Notes: generated by a model from the sequence alone, not told the origin. A stretch of 8,536 bases of DNA from Flavobacteriaceae bacterium (GCA_020347545.1 CP070731.1:1791485-1800020), one strand, 5' to 3'; positions 1 to 7,225 are shown, counted from the first letter of the stretch. A program made the numbers and translations.

Positions 1-168
1 CGAAATATGCGTTTTTGCAACTAATTCCGGTGCTTTTTTGTTGATGACTCCACCGTTGGGTAAGGTTACTAATTCTGCTTCACCTCCCATATAGGCTTCC
101 TGATTCTGACCCGTTAATGTTGTTACAAGGCCCAGTGTCAGACTTAAAATAAATAGTTTTAGTTTCAT
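1..168 (-). CDS. N-terminal part of a secreted hypothetical protein (runs off the left edge)
   Basis: Reading the minus strand from the ATG at 168 gives 56 open codons up to the window edge, so this is the 5' end of a longer gene. The product starts MKLKLFILSLTLGLVTTLTG, a typical Sec signal peptide: two lysines, a hydrophobic core of about 14 residues, then a polar region with a likely cleavage site near residues 20-22 (TGQ/N). No cysteine follows the core, so it is not a lipoprotein. The mature start is QEAYMGGEAELVTLPNGGVI followed by a lysine-rich stretch, too short to assign to a family. It is expected to be periplasmic, outer-membrane or secreted. It is the next minus-strand gene after the response regulator, about 400 nt away, so it probably has its own promoter. 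The function is unknown. Confidence 0.6.
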   Translation of the reverse strand, partial: MKLKLFILSLTLGLVTTLTGQNQEAYMGGEAELVTLPNGGVINKKAPELVAKTHIS

Positions 169-391
169 GTTAATTTAGTTTTGGTATTAAAGATTAAATT
201 TCACATGACAAAGATGGAGCTATTGTAAGTATCTGGTATTGTGGAATTTCTGATATATACAATTCTGGTGATTCACATATTCCATAGGTATTTTACTTAG
301 TGTTCTTGAGTTTCAAAACACAGACTACGCACCTTTATGTCAAACATAGAACCTGAAGATTGTTTTATGGAGGATTAATGAATCTGGTTGA

Positions 392-409
392 GTCTTACGA
401 GAGTAAGAC
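392..409. repeat. Perfect inverted repeat (7-bp stem, GAGA loop)
   Basis: GTCTTAC (392-398) pairs perfectly with GTAAGAC (403-409) around a 4-nt GAGA loop. Neither strand has a T-run after the stem, so it is not an intrinsic terminator. It could be an operator half-site pair or a structured untranslated RNA element. The same stem letters recur in the hairpin at 6186-6208. Confidence 0.5.
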
Positions 410-463
410 ATATGCAGTATATAAGGATAGTGTAGATAATGGAAAATTTCTATGATCTAAAAT

Positions 464-479
464 ATTCCTAAAGAGGAAT
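464..479 (-). terminator. Weak candidate terminator downstream of the response regulator
   Basis: ATTCCT (464-469) and AGGAAT (474-479) form a 6-bp stem with a 4-nt loop. On the minus strand the stem is followed by ATTTTAG, a short interrupted T-run. It lies about 90 nt after the stop codon of the response regulator gene, in the right direction to end the kinase-regulator transcript. The stem is short and AT-rich, so this is only a candidate. Confidence 0.3.
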
Positions 480-567
480 TCAAAAGAATAAGGGACGAAA
501 AATCAAAGTTTGAAGAGCAAATTTGAATCTATCGATATGAATATGTTATGCAGACTTTACATCGCAA

Positions 568-1221
568 TCATAAATCGTCGAATAAATTTTGTTCAATGGC
601 GTATAGAACCAAACCTGCTACATTTCGACAACCTGTTTTTTCAATCAGGTTACGTTTATGAGCCTCAATCGTTCTTACTGAGACAAATAATTCCTCCGCC
701 ATTTCTGTGTTGGATTTTTCTTTGCATATGAGGTGCAACACTTGCAATTCTCTGTCTGTTAATGCTATCTCTGCAAAGGTCCGCTTTTTGGGTTTGGGTT
801 TGGACCCAAATCCATCCATTATAATTTGCGTCACATCTCCGGGATAATAATTCTCACCTCTAGAGACAGTGTGAATTGCTCTTATTAATTCTTCCTGGGT
901 AGAATCTTTCAATATATATCCATTTGCACCTGCATTCAACATGCGTTTTATGTTCTGGCTATCATTCATCATAGTATGAGCCAGGATCTGGGTATTCGGA
1001 TACTTTTCAGCAACCTGTTTCGTGAGTTCAATACCATCCATTACGGGCATCATTATATCAGTCACAAGAACATCGATCTCTTCTTTTTTTAAAATTTCCA
1101 AAGCTTCATTTCCATTTTTGGCTTCAGCTACAACCACTATTCTATCACCTTCCAGAAAAGACCTCAGACCAAACCTGATCATACTATGATCGTCTACTAA
1201 AATTACTCTTATTTCATTCAT
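568..1221 (-). CDS. NarL/FixJ-family response regulator (REC + LuxR-type HTH)
   Basis: A 217-residue DNA-binding response regulator. Residues 4-120 form a receiver domain: acidic pair D10-D11, phosphoacceptor D55 in the context DVLVTDIMMPVMDG, switch threonine T83 and conserved lysine K105 followed by D106. A basic linker (about 140-148, KPKPKKR) leads to a LuxR-type helix-turn-helix at about 153-210 (LTDRELQVLHLI, then SNTEMAEELFVSVRTIEAHK). All key phosphotransfer residues are present, so it should be functional. The ATG at 1221 follows the stop of the histidine kinase gene by only 4 nt, which implies one transcript and a cognate pair in which the kinase phosphorylates D55. Length is normal for the family. 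There is no clear Shine-Dalgarno sequence, as is usual in Bacteroidota. Its target genes are not evident; candidates within reach are its own operon and the flanking genes. Confidence 0.93.
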   Translation of the reverse strand: MNEIRVILVDDHSMIRFGLRSFLEGDRIVVVAEAKNGNEALEILKKEEIDVLVTDIMMPVMDGIELTKQVAEKYPNTQILAHTMMNDSQNIKRMLNAGANGYILKDSTQEELIRAIHTVSRGENYYPGDVTQIIMDGFGSKPKPKKRTFAEIALTDRELQVLHLICKEKSNTEMAEELFVSVRTIEAHKRNLIEKTGCRNVAGLVLYAIEQNLFDDL

Positions 1222-1225
1222 ATAC

Positions 1226-3811
1226 TTAATTTAAAGGCAATTCCACAAATATCTGAGTTCCCTTATTGGGCTGACTATTGATTTCAAAAAAGCCTCCAAT
1301 AGATTCAGCCCTTGTACGCATACTATTGATGCCAAAGGTATTAATTGTATTCGCCGCATCAAAACCCTCTCCATTGTCTTCAATAGTTAACATTAAAACA
1401 TTGGAGTGTTTGAGAAGCTGAATATTACATTTGGTGGCATTGGCATATTTTATTACGTTGTTGATCGCTTCCTGAGTGATGCGGTAAAGCGTCATCTCAT
1501 AGGACAGTTTCAAACGTTCTTCACCAAGATTGTCATCAAAATAAAAAATGGTTTCCGAGGAGTTTTGGATCGCGCTTATCAGCGAATGAATGGCTTTTAC
1601 GATACCGTTTTCATCCACGACTTTGGGCATTAAATTATGAGCGAGGTTACGACTCTCCTCAATGGCCTTTTTTAGGAATTTATAACCCATATGGAATCTT
1701 TCATATACATCTTCATTCTCAAAATCTGTTGAGCTTCTTACTTTTTCCAAGCTCATCAAAGAGGTAGACATGGTTTGCTGCAATCCGTCATGTATTTCTC
1801 TCGCGATTCTACTCCGCTCTTTGTCTTCTGTTTCCAAAATGGTACTGACTATTTTTTCTTCTTGCCGCATCCTCTCAGTTATATCAGTCATTGTACCCAC
1901 AATTCTCAGTGGCTTATTATCTTCTGAAAATTCAACCGCTTTTCCTTTTGTATGAATCCACTTGTATTCACCATTCTCTGCAAGCATCCTGCATATACCA
2001 TCATGAAATCCTGATAATTTTATTTCATCTATTTGATTGATTAGAGCCTTTGATTGACTCTCATCGGAAACTAAACGCTTCCAAAAATCGAATTGTTTCG
2101 AGTTATCCTGAACAGGAATATAACCCAACATTGTATAGCACCGATCACTAAAATCAATATAGTTGCATTCTCCATTAATCTCCCATATTCCTTCATTGGA
2201 AGCATCTAAGGCAAATTGAAGTTGTTGCTCCTTATCAGCTAAAGCTTTTTCTGCCATCTTCTTATCCGTAATATCCACAAAAGTACCAACAATTCTGATC
2301 GATTTTCCATTTTCATCTCGAGATGAGGCGCCTATTGACCTACACCATATAACTTCCTTCTGTTTTGTAAAAAATCTAGCCTCAAAATCTAATGCTGTGC
2401 CCTTCGCGACATGATTTTGAACTATTTCATCAAAAATTGACCTGTCATCCTCATGAACAATACTTCTAACGAAATCCAATGTTGGTGTGAATTCTCCCGG
2501 CGAATATCCCAATATTTCATAATGTAATGGAGACCAGTATGCAATTCTACTGGCTACATCCAGATCCCAGATTCCTGCATTGGAGCCTTGAGTTGCTAGT
2601 TTAAACCGTTCATCACTTTTTTTAAGCTCTTTTTCTGTCTCAATTTTATAACTGATCTCTGACGCCAGTTCCTCATTTGCTGCAGACAAGTTATCTAGAA
2701 AGGATTTTCTCTCATAGAAACTACTTATTAAAGAGGCAATCGATTCTATCAGCACGATTTCCTCATCCAAAAAGGGTGATTCAGAATCACTTAATCCATC
2801 CTTTTGAACGAAAACTTTTATGGTACCAATCGATTTGCCTTCAGCTCTAATCGTTGCCTCTTGTGTCCAGGGAGATACGGTAAAATTCACCGAAGAATAT
2901 AAATTACCCTTGAAATCAATTTGAGCACTGGTGTTTTCTGGATATTTCCATCCAAATGGAATTATGGATACGGCACTTTCAAGAACATGCTCGATACTTT
3001 TACCGGTGCTTTCAGTTAGTTGAGATATTTTGAAAAGACATGCTTGTTCCTTCGTTTTTAGACGTAGTTCATTTGCCAGATCTTCAATATATGCAAGCCT
3101 TTTAATAATTAAATTATATGCTATTATGGAAATAAAAACTGCAATCAGAATAGACAGGATTGTCAGAATAAGCAGGAGTTGGCTTTTATCATTGTATTTG
3201 TCAACTGTAGCTTTCGTCCTTGATTCAATCAGGCTCTCAAATTTAATGATGGGTTCCATGATTTCTTTTTTCATAAGAAGGTATTCTTTATCATGTAAAA
3301 CCTGAAGAGCGAATTCAATGTTAGGTTCTTTTCTGATGCTAAATTCATTCACGCTATCCAAAAATATTCCTTTCGCTGCATTGAACGCGATTGACTCCTT
3401 TTTAACAAGCTGATTTGACTTTTGAAGGGCTAATTTTAAGAGGTCAAATTCTTGATCAGAAAACCCCATATTTTGCATACTGTCCAATAGAGAAGTGTTG
3501 GCTCCACCTCTTAATGGAGCTTTCCCTTCTCGCTTTGCAACAAGATCCCAATATCTCTTTTCCCAAATTGAATCCCCTGTTATGACAAAGTTTTTGCAAT
3601 ATTCGGTGAGATAATCATCAGTCTGTCTTAACTCATCACCCAGACGATACGAATAATAGCGATTTGCCTGTCTTTCATATAATTTTTCCTGGTTTTTAAA
3701 AATCATTATTAGGAATATAAAAATCCCGATCATTAGAAAAACCATTAGACTAAAGAGCCATTGGAATATCTTTTTCTTTCGAGACTTTAATGAGTCATTT
3801 ACACCGTTCAT
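1226..3811 (-). CDS. Membrane sensor histidine kinase (helical sensor, GAF-like, two PAS, HisKA_3, HATPase_c)
   Basis: An 861-residue NarX/DesK-type kinase. A basic N-terminus precedes TM1 (about 17-38). A helical extracytoplasmic region (about 40-210) carries TDDYLTEYCKNFVITGD and RYWDLVAKREGKAPL, motifs I recall from four-helix sensor regions of other kinases. TM2 is about 211-236. A GAF-like module follows (about 258-370; FGWKYPENTSAQI, then SPFLDEE), then a short coiled coil. Two PAS/PAC units sit at about 400-515 and 525-645, each ending in a RIVGT-x-x-DIT motif. HisKA_3 carries the phosphorylatable H674 in RIAREIHDGLQQ. HATPase_c has an N-box at about 780-788 (QEAINNVIK), the G1 box DNGEGF (812-817) and a G2-like FGINSMRTR. 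All catalytic motifs are intact. It is the first gene of an operon with the response regulator. The ligand is unknown: the periplasmic, GAF and PAS modules each could sense a signal, and no haem- or flavin-binding signature is evident. Confidence 0.93.
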   Translation of the reverse strand: MNGVNDSLKSRKKKIFQWLFSLMVFLMIGIFIFLIMIFKNQEKLYERQANRYYSYRLGDELRQTDDYLTEYCKNFVITGDSIWEKRYWDLVAKREGKAPLRGGANTSLLDSMQNMGFSDQEFDLLKLALQKSNQLVKKESIAFNAAKGIFLDSVNEFSIRKEPNIEFALQVLHDKEYLLMKKEIMEPIIKFESLIESRTKATVDKYNDKSQLLLILTILSILIAVFISIIAYNLIIKRLAYIEDLANELRLKTKEQACLFKISQLTESTGKSIEHVLESAVSIIPFGWKYPENTSAQIDFKGNLYSSVNFTVSPWTQEATIRAEGKSIGTIKVFVQKDGLSDSESPFLDEEIVLIESIASLISSFYERKSFLDNLSAANEELASEISYKIETEKELKKSDERFKLATQGSNAGIWDLDVASRIAYWSPLHYEILGYSPGEFTPTLDFVRSIVHEDDRSIFDEIVQNHVAKGTALDFEARFFTKQKEVIWCRSIGASSRDENGKSIRIVGTFVDITDKKMAEKALADKEQQLQFALDASNEGIWEINGECNYIDFSDRCYTMLGYIPVQDNSKQFDFWKRLVSDESQSKALINQIDEIKLSGFHDGICRMLAENGEYKWIHTKGKAVEFSEDNKPLRIVGTMTDITERMRQEEKIVSTILETEDKERSRIAREIHDGLQQTMSTSLMSLEKVRSSTDFENEDVYERFHMGYKFLKKAIEESRNLAHNLMPKVVDENGIVKAIHSLISAIQNSSETIFYFDDNLGEERLKLSYEMTLYRITQEAINNVIKYANATKCNIQLLKHSNVLMLTIEDNGEGFDAANTINTFGINSMRTRAESIGGFFEINSQPNKGTQIFVELPLN

Positions 3812-4115
3812 AGATTTATTGTTTCACTGAAATTTTTACAATATACATTTTGATTTCGGAGACCCGGATTCTTGGTGCAAATTATTCAATAGGGAATACT
3901 TTTGGAGAGCAAAAAAAAATCCGAACTAATTTGTTTTGATGAAGTACAAGAACTAAGGTATGTTTATTTTATATAATTCGATTTTAATTCAAAACAATAT
4001 ACTTAATAAAGGTGATGATACCAAAGTTATTTCTCCAATCGCGGTATTTGATACTTGCCTAAAATTGTACCTTAACAAAATTAGCTTAAAGTTCAGGGAA
4101 ATTTATAAGCGTTCA
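3812..4115. other. Spacer between chaA and the kinase gene; no gene seen
   Basis: I find no plausible coding region, RNA gene or strong terminator. It contains a run of nine A residues (3911-3919) and a distant CGGATT/AATCCG inverted pair flanking about 40 nt. The kinase promoter must lie in the part next to 3811. On the minus strand TTTG about 30 nt upstream of an AATAATTTG sequence faintly resembles the Bacteroidota -33/-7 arrangement, but the spacing is wrong, so no promoter is called. Confidence 0.5.
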
Positions 4116-5213
4116 TCATGAATCAAAAATCATTAATATATACAGTAGAAAAACTGCCAGATGAACAAGTCCATGAAGAATATTGCTACGTTTACTGGAA
4201 AAATTGACGATACTGAGAACAACAGTCAAAACCAGCAGGAAAGTATCTACCGGGCCGAGGCCAAGAACCACTTCTTTGGCTGAGAACATGCCGATCATCA
4301 AGATGGCAGGGACAGTCAATCCTATGGTAGCCAGGGCAGAGCCCAAACCTATATTGATGGAACGTTGCAGGTTGTTTCTCAAGGCTGCCTGATAAGCGGC
4401 TAATGCTTCCGGGGTAAGAACAATAATTGCAACGAACAGACCACTCAAGGCAACTGGAGCATTGATCTGCTCGATACCAAAATCAAGTAATATAGCTAAC
4501 TTTTTTGAGAGGAGAACGATAACAATCATATAGGCTATCAAGAAACCACTGTGATATTTGACTGACTTTGGTTTATGATGTTCCCCATTCGAAACTTCAG
4601 CAAGGGGCCCCATGAAATAATTTTTATGTCGGATCGTTTGAGCAATCAAAAATGCCCCATACAAGAGAATAGTAATACCAATTACCGCCCAGATCTGGGA
4701 ATTAGAGAAAGTTCCCGGATCTGAGGATATAGTATAGTTTGGAAGAATTAATCCGATGAATGCCATAGGAATTAGTACTGCCAAAAAGGCGTTGGCTCCC
4801 TGTAAATTGAATGATTGTTCACGATGCCTAATACCACCTATGATCAAGGACAATCCTATCAGTCCGTTCAGTACGATCATAATAACCGCGAACATCATGT
4901 CCCGTCCCATGGTAGGATTATCCTCTCCAACCAACATCATTGCAGAAATCATACTGACTTCAATGGTGATTACTGATAATGTGAGTATCAAAGTACCATA
5001 TGGTTCTCCAAGTTTTAAAGCAAGCATATCGGCATGCTTAACCACTTTGAAAGAGGATATTAGCATTATTGCAAATAGCCATAGAAAGTAAATTATTGGG
5101 AGTCCAAAACCTTTAAGGTCGGTGAGCCATTCGTTTCCCCATACCATGAAAAGGGCCGTTGTTATAATTCCTAGAAATAATGGACGTTCATCACTTAATA
5201 TTCTTGTTTTCAT
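4116..5213 (-). CDS. chaA: ChaA-type Ca2+(Na+/K+)/H+ antiporter
   Basis: A 365-residue polytopic inner-membrane protein of the Ca2+/cation antiporter (CaCA) superfamily, almost the same length as E. coli ChaA (366). It has about 10-11 hydrophobic segments. The two inverted ion-binding repeats are clear: VVKHADMLALKLGEPYGTLI followed by LSVITIEVSMISA (about 57-91, E70 and E85) and INAPVALSGLFVAIIVLTPE followed by ALAAYQAALRNNLQRSINIG (about 250-289, E269). The acidic residues are the expected cation ligands. The cytosolic linker between the halves (about 195-220) contains EHHKPK, shorter than the acidic/histidine-rich linker of E. coli ChaA. It should exchange cytosolic Ca2+, Na+ or K+ for protons, giving tolerance of alkali and salt. 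It lies 47 nt after the outer-membrane protein gene and is probably co-transcribed with it. Substrate preference cannot be read from sequence. Confidence 0.9.
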   Translation of the reverse strand: MKTRILSDERPLFLGIITTALFMVWGNEWLTDLKGFGLPIIYFLWLFAIMLISSFKVVKHADMLALKLGEPYGTLILTLSVITIEVSMISAMMLVGEDNPTMGRDMMFAVIMIVLNGLIGLSLIIGGIRHREQSFNLQGANAFLAVLIPMAFIGLILPNYTISSDPGTFSNSQIWAVIGITILLYGAFLIAQTIRHKNYFMGPLAEVSNGEHHKPKSVKYHSGFLIAYMIVIVLLSKKLAILLDFGIEQINAPVALSGLFVAIIVLTPEALAAYQAALRNNLQRSINIGLGSALATIGLTVPAILMIGMFSAKEVVLGLGPVDTFLLVLTVVLSIVNFSSKRSNILHGLVHLAVFLLYILMIFDS

Positions 5214-5260
5214 TGTAATATTTTTAAGCTGAGATTAGTTGTAAAATTTATGATTCCGTG

Positions 5261-6058
5261 TTACTTATTAAATACAATTGTAGTAGTGAATCGAAGCTCC
5301 CCTTTAGGTGCCAAGTCAGGTCTGATAGCATTGTAATAATACTGGGCGCCGAAAGAAACAGGTAATTTGCCTAAAAAAGCAACTTTGTTAATACCACCTC
5401 CAACGGGCATAGTCCATTGCTGACCATTAGGAGCCGTCCAGTCTGCCTTTATGGTAGGAAAGGTATTTATCATCCATCCTTTTCCCAGATTATAAGCCGC
5501 CAAAGTTTGAGCAACAAGACTGCTTACGTCTTTTCTTTCCTGATCGCCGGCAAATGATATAGTTTGGGTAAATACCATATCAAAAGTCCACTTTTTCTTC
5601 TGGTATACAAAAATCATCGAAGCACCGGCACTCCACTTTCCAGTTCCCAAGAAACTTTCAGTCGCTGTTGGCATTGAAATTGACGGACCAGCTCCCCATA
5701 CTATACTACCAACTTTCTTTGGTGAATACAATATTGAATAATTGAAATCTGATATTCCCACAGTTGGGCCAAGATCGGTTGATATTGAAGGGAAATAAGC
5801 AGTGTTTAGAACTCCCCTGTGCAAAAGATTAAAGTTCTTGTACTCAGTTCCGATCATGGGCTGCAAAGACATAGTGTAAGAAGCACCTTCATAAACGGGA
5901 GAACCAATTCCAATATTATGCTGTACGGGTAAGGCACTGATATTGGCCAGCGGATTTATTAACTTTTGTGCCAGGGCCTCTTCTTGTGATTGAGATATGA
6001 GAAACTGGCTATTGGCTAAAATCACTAAAACTAAAAGGATGTTTTTTAATTGTTTCAT
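5261..6058 (-). CDS. Outer-membrane beta-barrel protein, Phenol_MetA_deg/'neuromedin U'-like family
   Basis: A 265-residue exported protein. The start MKQLKNILLVLVILANSQFL is a signal peptide, probably cleaved around residue 22 (before QSQEEALAQKL). The mature protein shows alternating strands typical of an outer-membrane barrel. The motif order recalls the family annotated as transporter or 'neuromedin U': LAQKLINPLANISALPVQHN (29-48), LQPMIGTEY (65-73), WGAGPSISMPTATESFLGTG (121-140), SFAGD (168-172), YNLGKGW (189-195), MPVGGGINKV (217-226) and YYNAIRP (241-247), ending in F-N-K. Members sit in the outer membrane and are often annotated as putative transporters, but a substrate is rarely known. 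The start is supported by the signal peptide. It is the first gene of a likely two-gene unit with chaA, which suggests a linked role in ion homeostasis or envelope stress; this is inference from position only. Confidence 0.8.
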   Translation of the reverse strand: MKQLKNILLVLVILANSQFLISQSQEEALAQKLINPLANISALPVQHNIGIGSPVYEGASYTMSLQPMIGTEYKNFNLLHRGVLNTAYFPSISTDLGPTVGISDFNYSILYSPKKVGSIVWGAGPSISMPTATESFLGTGKWSAGASMIFVYQKKKWTFDMVFTQTISFAGDQERKDVSSLVAQTLAAYNLGKGWMINTFPTIKADWTAPNGQQWTMPVGGGINKVAFLGKLPVSFGAQYYYNAIRPDLAPKGELRFTTTIVFNK

Positions 6059-6340
6059 TTTTTTGAGTTTTGATTACTTAATTTGTTCACTGCAAAATTG
6101 CCCCTAATAAGATCGTTGGGTGTATGTACAATTCTAAATCTCCAATTTTTGGTGTTTTAACATTTTGTATAGGTGAATCCCTTAGTAAGACTTTAACTCC
6201 TAGTCTTATTTTTACGGATTCTACAGAAGAAAGTGATCATGAGATCGATTATTGAACAGGTAAGATTCGAAATTTCAACCTTGGAGGGGTTAATAAAGAA
6301 AAATAGATATTAAGTTGCTAAAAATGAATAAATTAATTAT
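6059..6340. other. Spacer between the OMP-chaA operon and the tRNA-flanked accessory region
   Basis: No convincing gene on either strand. A 24-codon plus-strand frame (6239-6313) has no recognisable features and is not called. The stretch should contain the promoter of the outer-membrane protein gene; on the minus strand CAATTTTG near 6090-6097 matches TAnnTTTG at all but one fixed position but has no partner -33 element. It also holds the hairpin at 6186-6213. No 5' tRNA half (acceptor, D-arm, anticodon arm) can be found before the tRNA 3' fragment that begins at 6341. Confidence 0.5.
6186..6213 (+). terminator. Terminator-like hairpin with T-run, no obvious upstream gene
   Basis: TAAGACT (6186-6192) pairs perfectly with AGTCTTA (6202-6208) around a 9-nt loop, and five T residues follow (6209-6213) on the plus strand. 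This is the shape of an intrinsic terminator, but no plus-strand gene ends here. It could end a small unannotated plus-strand RNA, be a relic of a lost gene, or be an operator in the upstream region of the outer-membrane protein gene. Confidence 0.4.
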
Positions 6341-6368
6341 CGGGTTCGAGTCCCGTCCAGACCGCAAC
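6341..6368 (+). pseudogene. tRNA 3'-end fragment, copy 1 (probably tRNA-Asp; att-like direct repeat)
   Basis: The stretch reads as the end of a tRNA: CGGG (6341-6344), T-loop TTCGAGT (6345-6351), CCCG pairing back to CGGG, the 3' acceptor strand CCAGACC, and discriminator G. CCA is not encoded. The acceptor strand would pair with a 5' GGTCTGG, which, with G73, fits tRNA-Asp of Bacteroidota as I remember it; the anticodon is missing, so identity is inferred. Upstream DNA has no D-arm or anticodon arm, so this is a fragment, not a gene. Positions 6345-6368 (24 nt) are repeated exactly at 8478-8501. Such 3' tRNA duplications are the usual scar of site-specific integration. Confidence 0.85.
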
Positions 6369-6425
6369 TTTTTTAAGAAACATTAGTTGTGTTGTTAACA
6401 ATAAGGGTTAAACCTTAGGTAGTTA

Positions 6426-6462
6426 GCTAATGAAAAACTTCAGGGAAATCTGAGGTTTTTTT
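6426..6462. terminator. Bidirectional intrinsic terminator within a repeated 30-nt block (copy 1)
   Basis: AACTTCAG (6436-6443) pairs with CTGAGGTT (6450-6457) with one G-T wobble around a GGAAAT loop. A T-run (6456-6462) follows on the plus strand; on the minus strand the stem is followed by TTTTTC. It can therefore end transcription from both sides. On the minus strand it lies directly after the stop codon of the DUF6090-like gene at 6467. On the plus strand it lies downstream of the tRNA fragment and may once have been that tRNA's terminator. The block 6426-6455 is identical to 8507-8536. Confidence 0.75.
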
Positions 6463-6466
6463 GTTT

Positions 6467-7225
6467 TTAGGGGTTTCTGACCTTATTCCTTTGAAGTTGG
6501 TAAGACAAATCTTCAGCTTCCTTCAACAATTCCTCACAGTATTTATTATAGTTTAAATGCTTCCAATAATAATATCCCGCTGCTCCCTCAAGTTCACGAA
6601 AGTCTTTTGATGTTGGATCATTTATGAATTCCCAATTGGAGTCATGATACATTTGATTGTCGTAAAAAGAATAAACGTCATAATATTTCAATGTAATCGT
6701 GTAAACTGGTAAAAATAAATTTATTCCTGTTTGACTCATTTCTGAAATATGTTGTTGAATCCGTTTGCAGTTTCGGTAATATTCGTCAATTGATTCTTTT
6801 AATCTTTTTTGACTAATCATAGATAATTTTCCTGAACTAATTATTTCTGCATACGTCTTGTCTTGAATGAGAATATTTTGTGCATCCCAGTTTACAGATG
6901 AAATTAGTCGGATCATATCTTGTCTTGTCCTTTGAATTCGATGCATTTCTTCTATAAAAAGCTGGAAGGATTCAGAATTGATGCTCGTAAACCTAATTTT
7001 ACCTTCTAAATAATCAATATCCTTTTGAATATCAAGGGATATTCTTTCTAGATACTCATCTTCAACTCTCCTTTCCTTATTTCTTTCATTCCAATTATTA
7101 ATACTTAAAGCAATCAAAATCCCCAGTACAACTAAAACAATCTCCCCGACAGCATATTTCAGATATTTGAAGAATTGACTCTTGGCTAAGAGCTCTCGAC
7201 GGATTTTGCGGAAGAAGTGAAGCAT
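6467..7225 (-). CDS. DUF6090-like membrane-anchored protein, copy 1
   Basis: A 252-residue protein beginning MLHFFRKIRRELLAKSQFFK, a basic segment followed by one transmembrane helix (about 25-43, GEIVLVVLGILIAL) and then INNWNE. This start is the hallmark of a Bacteroidota family I recognise as DUF6090. No function is established to my knowledge. The positive-inside rule places the basic N-terminus in the cytoplasm and residues from about 45 onward in the periplasm. That region is rich in charged and aromatic residues and predicted helices (IQKDIDYLEGKI, KRLKESIDEYYRNCKRI), without a recognisable catalytic motif. It lies 63 nt downstream of the second paralogue. Its stop is followed at once by the bidirectional terminator. 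The membrane anchor is close to that of the paralogue, but the rest is unrelated by eye. Confidence 0.75.
   Translation of the reverse strand: MLHFFRKIRRELLAKSQFFKYLKYAVGEIVLVVLGILIALSINNWNERNKERRVEDEYLERISLDIQKDIDYLEGKIRFTSINSESFQLFIEEMHRIQRTRQDMIRLISSVNWDAQNILIQDKTYAEIISSGKLSMISQKRLKESIDEYYRNCKRIQQHISEMSQTGINLFLPVYTITLKYYDVYSFYDNQMYHDSNWEFINDPTSKDFRELEGAAGYYYWKHLNYNKYCEELLKEAEDLSYQLQRNKVRNP
7111..7225 (-). repeat. Conserved anchor-coding segment, copy 1 (pairs with 8272-8386)
   Basis: The first 115 bp of the coding sequence align without gaps to 8272-8386, with about 96 matching bases by eye (roughly 83%). Many changes are synonymous. Similarity drops sharply after the transmembrane segment, so the conserved part is the basic N-terminus plus membrane helix. 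The block is long enough to support homologous recombination or gene conversion between copies. Confidence 0.8.

Larger units (their letters stand above)
169..567. other. Gene-poor spacer between response regulator and secreted-protein gene
   Basis: I see no convincing coding region on either strand here. A plus-strand reading frame that begins inside this stretch (510) mostly runs antisense to the response regulator and is a shadow. The spacer holds a perfect hairpin (392-409) and a weak terminator candidate (464-479), listed separately. It must also hold the promoter of the gene at 1-168. The closest match to the Bacteroidota -7 element TAnnTTTG on the minus strand is CATCTTTG (209-216), but it lacks an upstream TTTG, so I do not call a promoter. 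Confidence 0.5.

Noticed and set aside
510..731. A 73-codon plus-strand frame
   Set aside because: It mostly overlaps the response regulator gene in antisense, has no domain, and its composition follows from the real gene. The same applies to plus-strand frames inside the kinase (1406-1633, 1770-1955, 3030-3305) and chaA (4183-4392, 4756-5091).
4091..4103. TTCAGGGAAAT near chaA, resembling the terminator block at 6439-6449
   Set aside because: Only 11 bases match and no stem can form here. Several chance 11-base matches are expected in a window this long.
6239..6313. A 24-codon plus-strand frame (MRSIIEQVRFEISTLEGLIK...)
   Set aside because: Very short, with no recognisable domain and no clear ribosome binding site. 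Chance frames of this size are common; a remnant of a lost gene cannot be excluded.
6341..6368. A functional tRNA gene
   Set aside because: Only the T-arm and 3' acceptor strand are present. No 5' acceptor strand, D-arm or anticodon arm can be found in the preceding 280 nt.
6324..6386. A 20-codon plus-strand frame through the tRNA fragment (MNKLIIGFESRPDRNFFKKH)
   Set aside because: It is a translation of tRNA-derived sequence with no supporting features, and the corresponding frame is not kept at copy 2.
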